Of a stretch of 64,000 bases of DNA, positions 60,785 through 64,000 are shown piece by piece. The DNA is from Thunnus maccoyii. Taxonomy: Eukaryota; Chordata; Actinopteri; Scombriformes; Scombridae. Both the position numbers and the translations under genes were made by a program. Positions within the stretch are counted from its first letter, which is position 1; every line of letters starts with the position of its first letter. The stretch covers positions 14,029,501 through 14,093,500 of the forward strand of contig NC_056551.1 in assembly GCF_910596095.1 (NCBI RefSeq), written 5' to 3'. The notes below the pieces were generated by a model. The model saw only the letters and a program-made list of their open reading frames with translations, was not told the origin of the DNA and did no database searches.

Positions 60785-63700
60785 ATGAGCAAGAATCAGA
60801 AAGAAGTCAAGAAAATCCAGTCAGTCTATTTGCAGAACTTGGAAAAACTAAACCAAGGGATAAAGCCAGACAAGAAGAATTGGAAACCAAAGGAAGGAGA
60901 CTTTGCTGTGCAAACAGCGATGGAGAAGCTGCGACAGCCTCCTATAGCTGGACAAGTAACCAAAAGCTCAGCACACAGAATCAGCAGAGATCTGACCTGC
61001 TCCATCTGCTTGGATCTTTTCAAGCAGCCGGTGTCTTTGCCCTGTGATCACACCTTCTGCCAGGGGTGCATTGAGGGTTACTGGTCCGGTCCCCGTGGCC
61101 ACGCGCAGGGAGGCTCAGGCTCCTGCCCTCAGTGCAGGAAGGTGTACCCTGGGCAGAGTTATAGGCCCAACCGCATTGTTGCCAACATCGTGGAGAGCTA
61201 CTGTCAGGGGCTGGAGGAGAGCGGGAGTGGAGCCTGTCTTCCAGATGTTGGGGTGGCAGAGAAGGCTCCCGCTCCGGTCCCACGCTGCAGCAGACACAGA
61301 GAAGAGCTGAAGCTTTACTGTGAGGAAGATCAGGAACTGGTGTGTTTGGTGTGTGGTCTCTCTCAGGAGCACAGAAATCACACCATGGTGTGTGTCCAGG
61401 AAGCCGAGCAGAAGTACAGGGTGAGTTAACTTTAAGATACATTTCTCGTTTTCTTTTTAAAAATGTATCTGTTAAAGGTAATTTCTGAGACAGTTAGTGA
61501 TACACTAATGTGTGCATCATGATAATTAGTAAGTGTCTCATCTCTTTTACACTGGGAAAGTGTGATGACAACTTGCATTTGCTACATCCTCTCCAGACAC
61601 TAGACAGTAGGTGAAAGTTCAGAGAAAAATAGATTTTCCTCTCTAAACATTTGTTTTGATAGTGTTTCAAAAAATACATTATGAACTTGCTAGTGTTTAA
61701 AGTGCTTGCTTCGGTTTGCTATTGTTTGTCACTAGTTGTTGTTGTGCTTTTGTTTTCTATATATGGGCATTTGGCTGAAAGGAAACACCAGTGCTAATAA
61801 CTACTGTATTTTTTATGCGGGGATTTTGTCTGTGTCTATGTATTCATTTTGCCCCTACAACAACTAATAGAAGTTGAAGTGACGGTGAGTTTAAAGCGAG
61901 AAGCAAGTCAGCATGCAGTGATGTTGTTTCTTTGTCTGACCAGGCGTCTCTGAACAGCTCCATGGATTCCCTCAAAGCTGAGCTCAACACAGCACTGCAG
62001 TATGACAGGGAAGCTGAGGATGAAGTCAAGAAGCTTAAGGTGAGAGGAAACACTTCCAAAACAAGATTTTGGGGTATATACTGAATATCTTAATGCACAT
62101 ATTACAGTCACTAATGCATTTCCTGAAACATCATAAATGTTCAGTTTGACCCATTTAATGTCTTAAAATCAGATTTTATTCTTGCTTTATTCATTTATTT
62201 CTACAAAATATCTGATTTGAAAACAGTGCAACATAGCTTTGTACCTTATCACCTTTTGTTTGTTTAGTTTGAATATTAAAGTAAAATTATTATAAAAGCA
62301 CTTGCATTACTTGCAAAGTTATATTAAAAGTGTCTAATTAGAGTGATGTGGCATGAGTTCGATGTTTTGACTACCTATATGCAAACACTGTAATGTAAAG
62401 GTAAGTGACTGCTCCCAGTGACAGCGTCCATCATCTTCCACCCACTTAGGAGCACACCGCTGACCTGAAGCAGCGCATTGAGGCCCAGTTCAGCGACCTG
62501 CACCAGTTCCTTTACCAGGAGGAGAAGCTACTGCAGGTGAAGCTGAAGACTGAGGAGCGGAGGGAACTGATCCGCCTGGACGAGCACAAGGCCCTGCTGT
62601 GTGTGGAGATCTCCCGTCTGCAGAGAGCCGTCCATGAGATAGAGGACAAACTGAAAGAGCAGGACTCGTTCACCCTGCTCCGGGTAAGCTTGTATGAACT
62701 TCATACACGATGGATGAATGCAGTCCATCTGGAAGTTATAAACAGCATGATGATGAGCCAGCGCTGGAGATCATTAAGTCGAGAAATGCTGAACTCTCGA
62801 TTTCAAATTGATTTCTTTCCAAAACTATTTATACCACGTTGAAACCAGAAGAGCTAATAATTTGGGGTGAAAGTCAGTTTTATACATATACACATCTGTG
62901 CCAAAATTTTAAATAGGCAGTAACATCAACATTCAAGGGTTAACTGAGCAGGGTGTGACCGTTTTGGCTTAAGTTTGTACATCATTTTAAAGGCTGTTAA
63001 CATGCTGATCATGTCAGTTTGCATGTGTTTCAAGAGTAAAGTTTGAAGAATTTCTAAAAATCTGTCACTACTTTCTAATGACAAAAGACTTTCACTCGCA
63101 GTGAGCACAGACAGGATGTAGGCCAGTGATCTCACTCGATCTGGAGGATAAGGAGTTTAGTTCAGGCACAGGGCCATACTCTTACCACGACTTTGGGACT
63201 TTCCCCAGGCCACAGGGAGATCCCACAGGGTGGGATAGCGTGAGCTCAGACATTGATGTAATGTGGAAAAAAGCTTTCTCTTCTTTCAGATACAACAAAA
63301 CTAATCACCAGTCTCTGTTTCTCTTTCCTGTGTTTATTCCTGCATCTGATTTCAGAGCATCAAAGTTTTGCTCCAGAGGTGAGTGTGGGAAAAGTTGAAC
63401 TAATTTTCTTTTTTTTTATCATGGATGAATTTTCTCTCTCTTTATTGTTTTGACTTTGTTTATGTTGGCAGGCCATCGCTGAAGTTTGAGAAGCCTGCTT
63501 TTACACCACCCAGTCTGTGCGAAGGTCGGTTTGCAGGGCCCCTGCAGTACAGAGTGTGGAAATCCATGAAAGGAAGTATTTACCCAGGTACTTTAATGAC
63601 ACTTTGGCCCCATCTTCCTACACAAATGTGAACTACAAGCACTGAATTACACAGAAACCAACATTGTCATCTACATTATACAAATAATTGTTTAAATCTT

Positions 63701-64000
63701 ATGTCATTTGATGTTTTTCCTCTTTTAGTTCCAGCAGCCATCACATTTAACTCCAGCACAGCCAACCCTTGGCTGAGCTTGACTTCCTCTCTCACCTGTG
63801 TCCGCTACCAGACCTTTAACCACACCGTTCAGGACAACCCCTACAGGTTCAACGCTGCCCTGTCGCTGCTTGGGAGCCAGGGCTTCACCCACGGACGCCA
63901 CTACTGGGAGATTGAAGTCTACAGCAGCACAGTCTGGACTGTGGGGGTGGCCCGCGAGTCGGTGCCCAGAAAGGGAGTCATCAAAGCCCTCCCAGCTAAC
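60785..64000 (+). CDS. TRIM-family E3 ubiquitin ligase (RING, B-box, coiled coil, PRY/SPRY), 5' part, cut by the window end
   Basis: A RING-type E3 ligase of the tripartite-motif family; the PRY/SPRY domain binds targets, and many fish members act in innate immunity. Exons: 60785-61420, 61944-62039, 62450-62683, 63356-63378, 63472-63587, 63729-64000 and beyond. Lengths 96, 234, 23 and 116 nt are the usual TRIM exon pattern, and the frame is continuous for 459 aa. RING: C72, C75, C87, H89, C92, C95, C114, C117. B-box: C168, H171, C179, D182, C187, C190, H196, H199. Coiled coil about 205-325. PRY/SPRY begins at about 369 (TANPWLSL, GFTHGRHYWEIEV, WTVGVARES). About 70 residues of Lys-rich sequence precede the RING, longer than in most TRIMs. 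I cannot name the paralogue. Confidence 0.9.

Overview
The window looks like nuclear DNA of a ray-finned fish, probably a percomorph-type teleost. Evidence: intron-split genes with GT/AG junctions, a teleost-style prion protein with a Tyr/Pro/Gly/Ala repeat tail next to a Shadoo-type gene, long AT-rich intergenic DNA, many microsatellites, and several families of short non-autonomous DNA transposons of the kind common in fish. The species cannot be named from the sequence alone.

Layout: (1) 1563-9149, minus: tbc1d10a, a Rab GTPase-activating protein, complete in 9 coding exons (469 aa). (2) 13977-20513, minus: pptc7, a mitochondrial PP2C-type phosphatase, complete in 6 coding exons (297 aa), with a 3'UTR to about 11260. 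(3) about 21726-29920, plus: a prion protein gene with a noncoding first exon, a 4 kb intron full of transposons, a single-exon 481-codon CDS and a 2.6 kb 3'UTR. (4) 30769-31251, minus: a Shadoo-like gene (160 aa), tail to tail with the prion gene. (5) 33870-40487, minus: kcnip3-type Kv-channel-interacting EF-hand protein, complete in 8 coding exons (230 aa), with the short membrane-type N-terminus. (6) 40488-60780: about 20 kb without a recognisable host gene, holding MITEs, LINE fragments, a DIRS-like gag fragment, microsatellites and a 28-base poly-C tract. (7) 60785-64000, plus: the first six coding exons of a TRIM E3 ligase (RING, B-box, coiled coil, PRY/SPRY), cut by the window edge.

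The genes do not form one pathway. The functional link that stands out is the prion/Shadoo pair: two GPI-anchored-type proteins sharing the same kind of basic and Ala/Gly-rich hydrophobic segments, arranged convergently, with only about 0.8 kb between their predicted poly(A) sites. pptc7 and the prion gene are head to head, with start regions about 1.2 kb apart.

No clear new enzymatic or defence system was found. The most unusual structures are a long (AC)n microsatellite used as the upstream part of a splice acceptor in tbc1d10a, a solo LTR with a perfect 5-bp target duplication nested in a dead Tc1 transposase gene, a transposon with six internal 83-bp repeats in the prion intron, an inverted pair of TTAA-flanked MITEs, and near-identical DNA repeats inside the prion coding region. 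Exon borders were read by eye from splice sites, reading-frame continuity and family knowledge. Repeat family names are inferences without database support.
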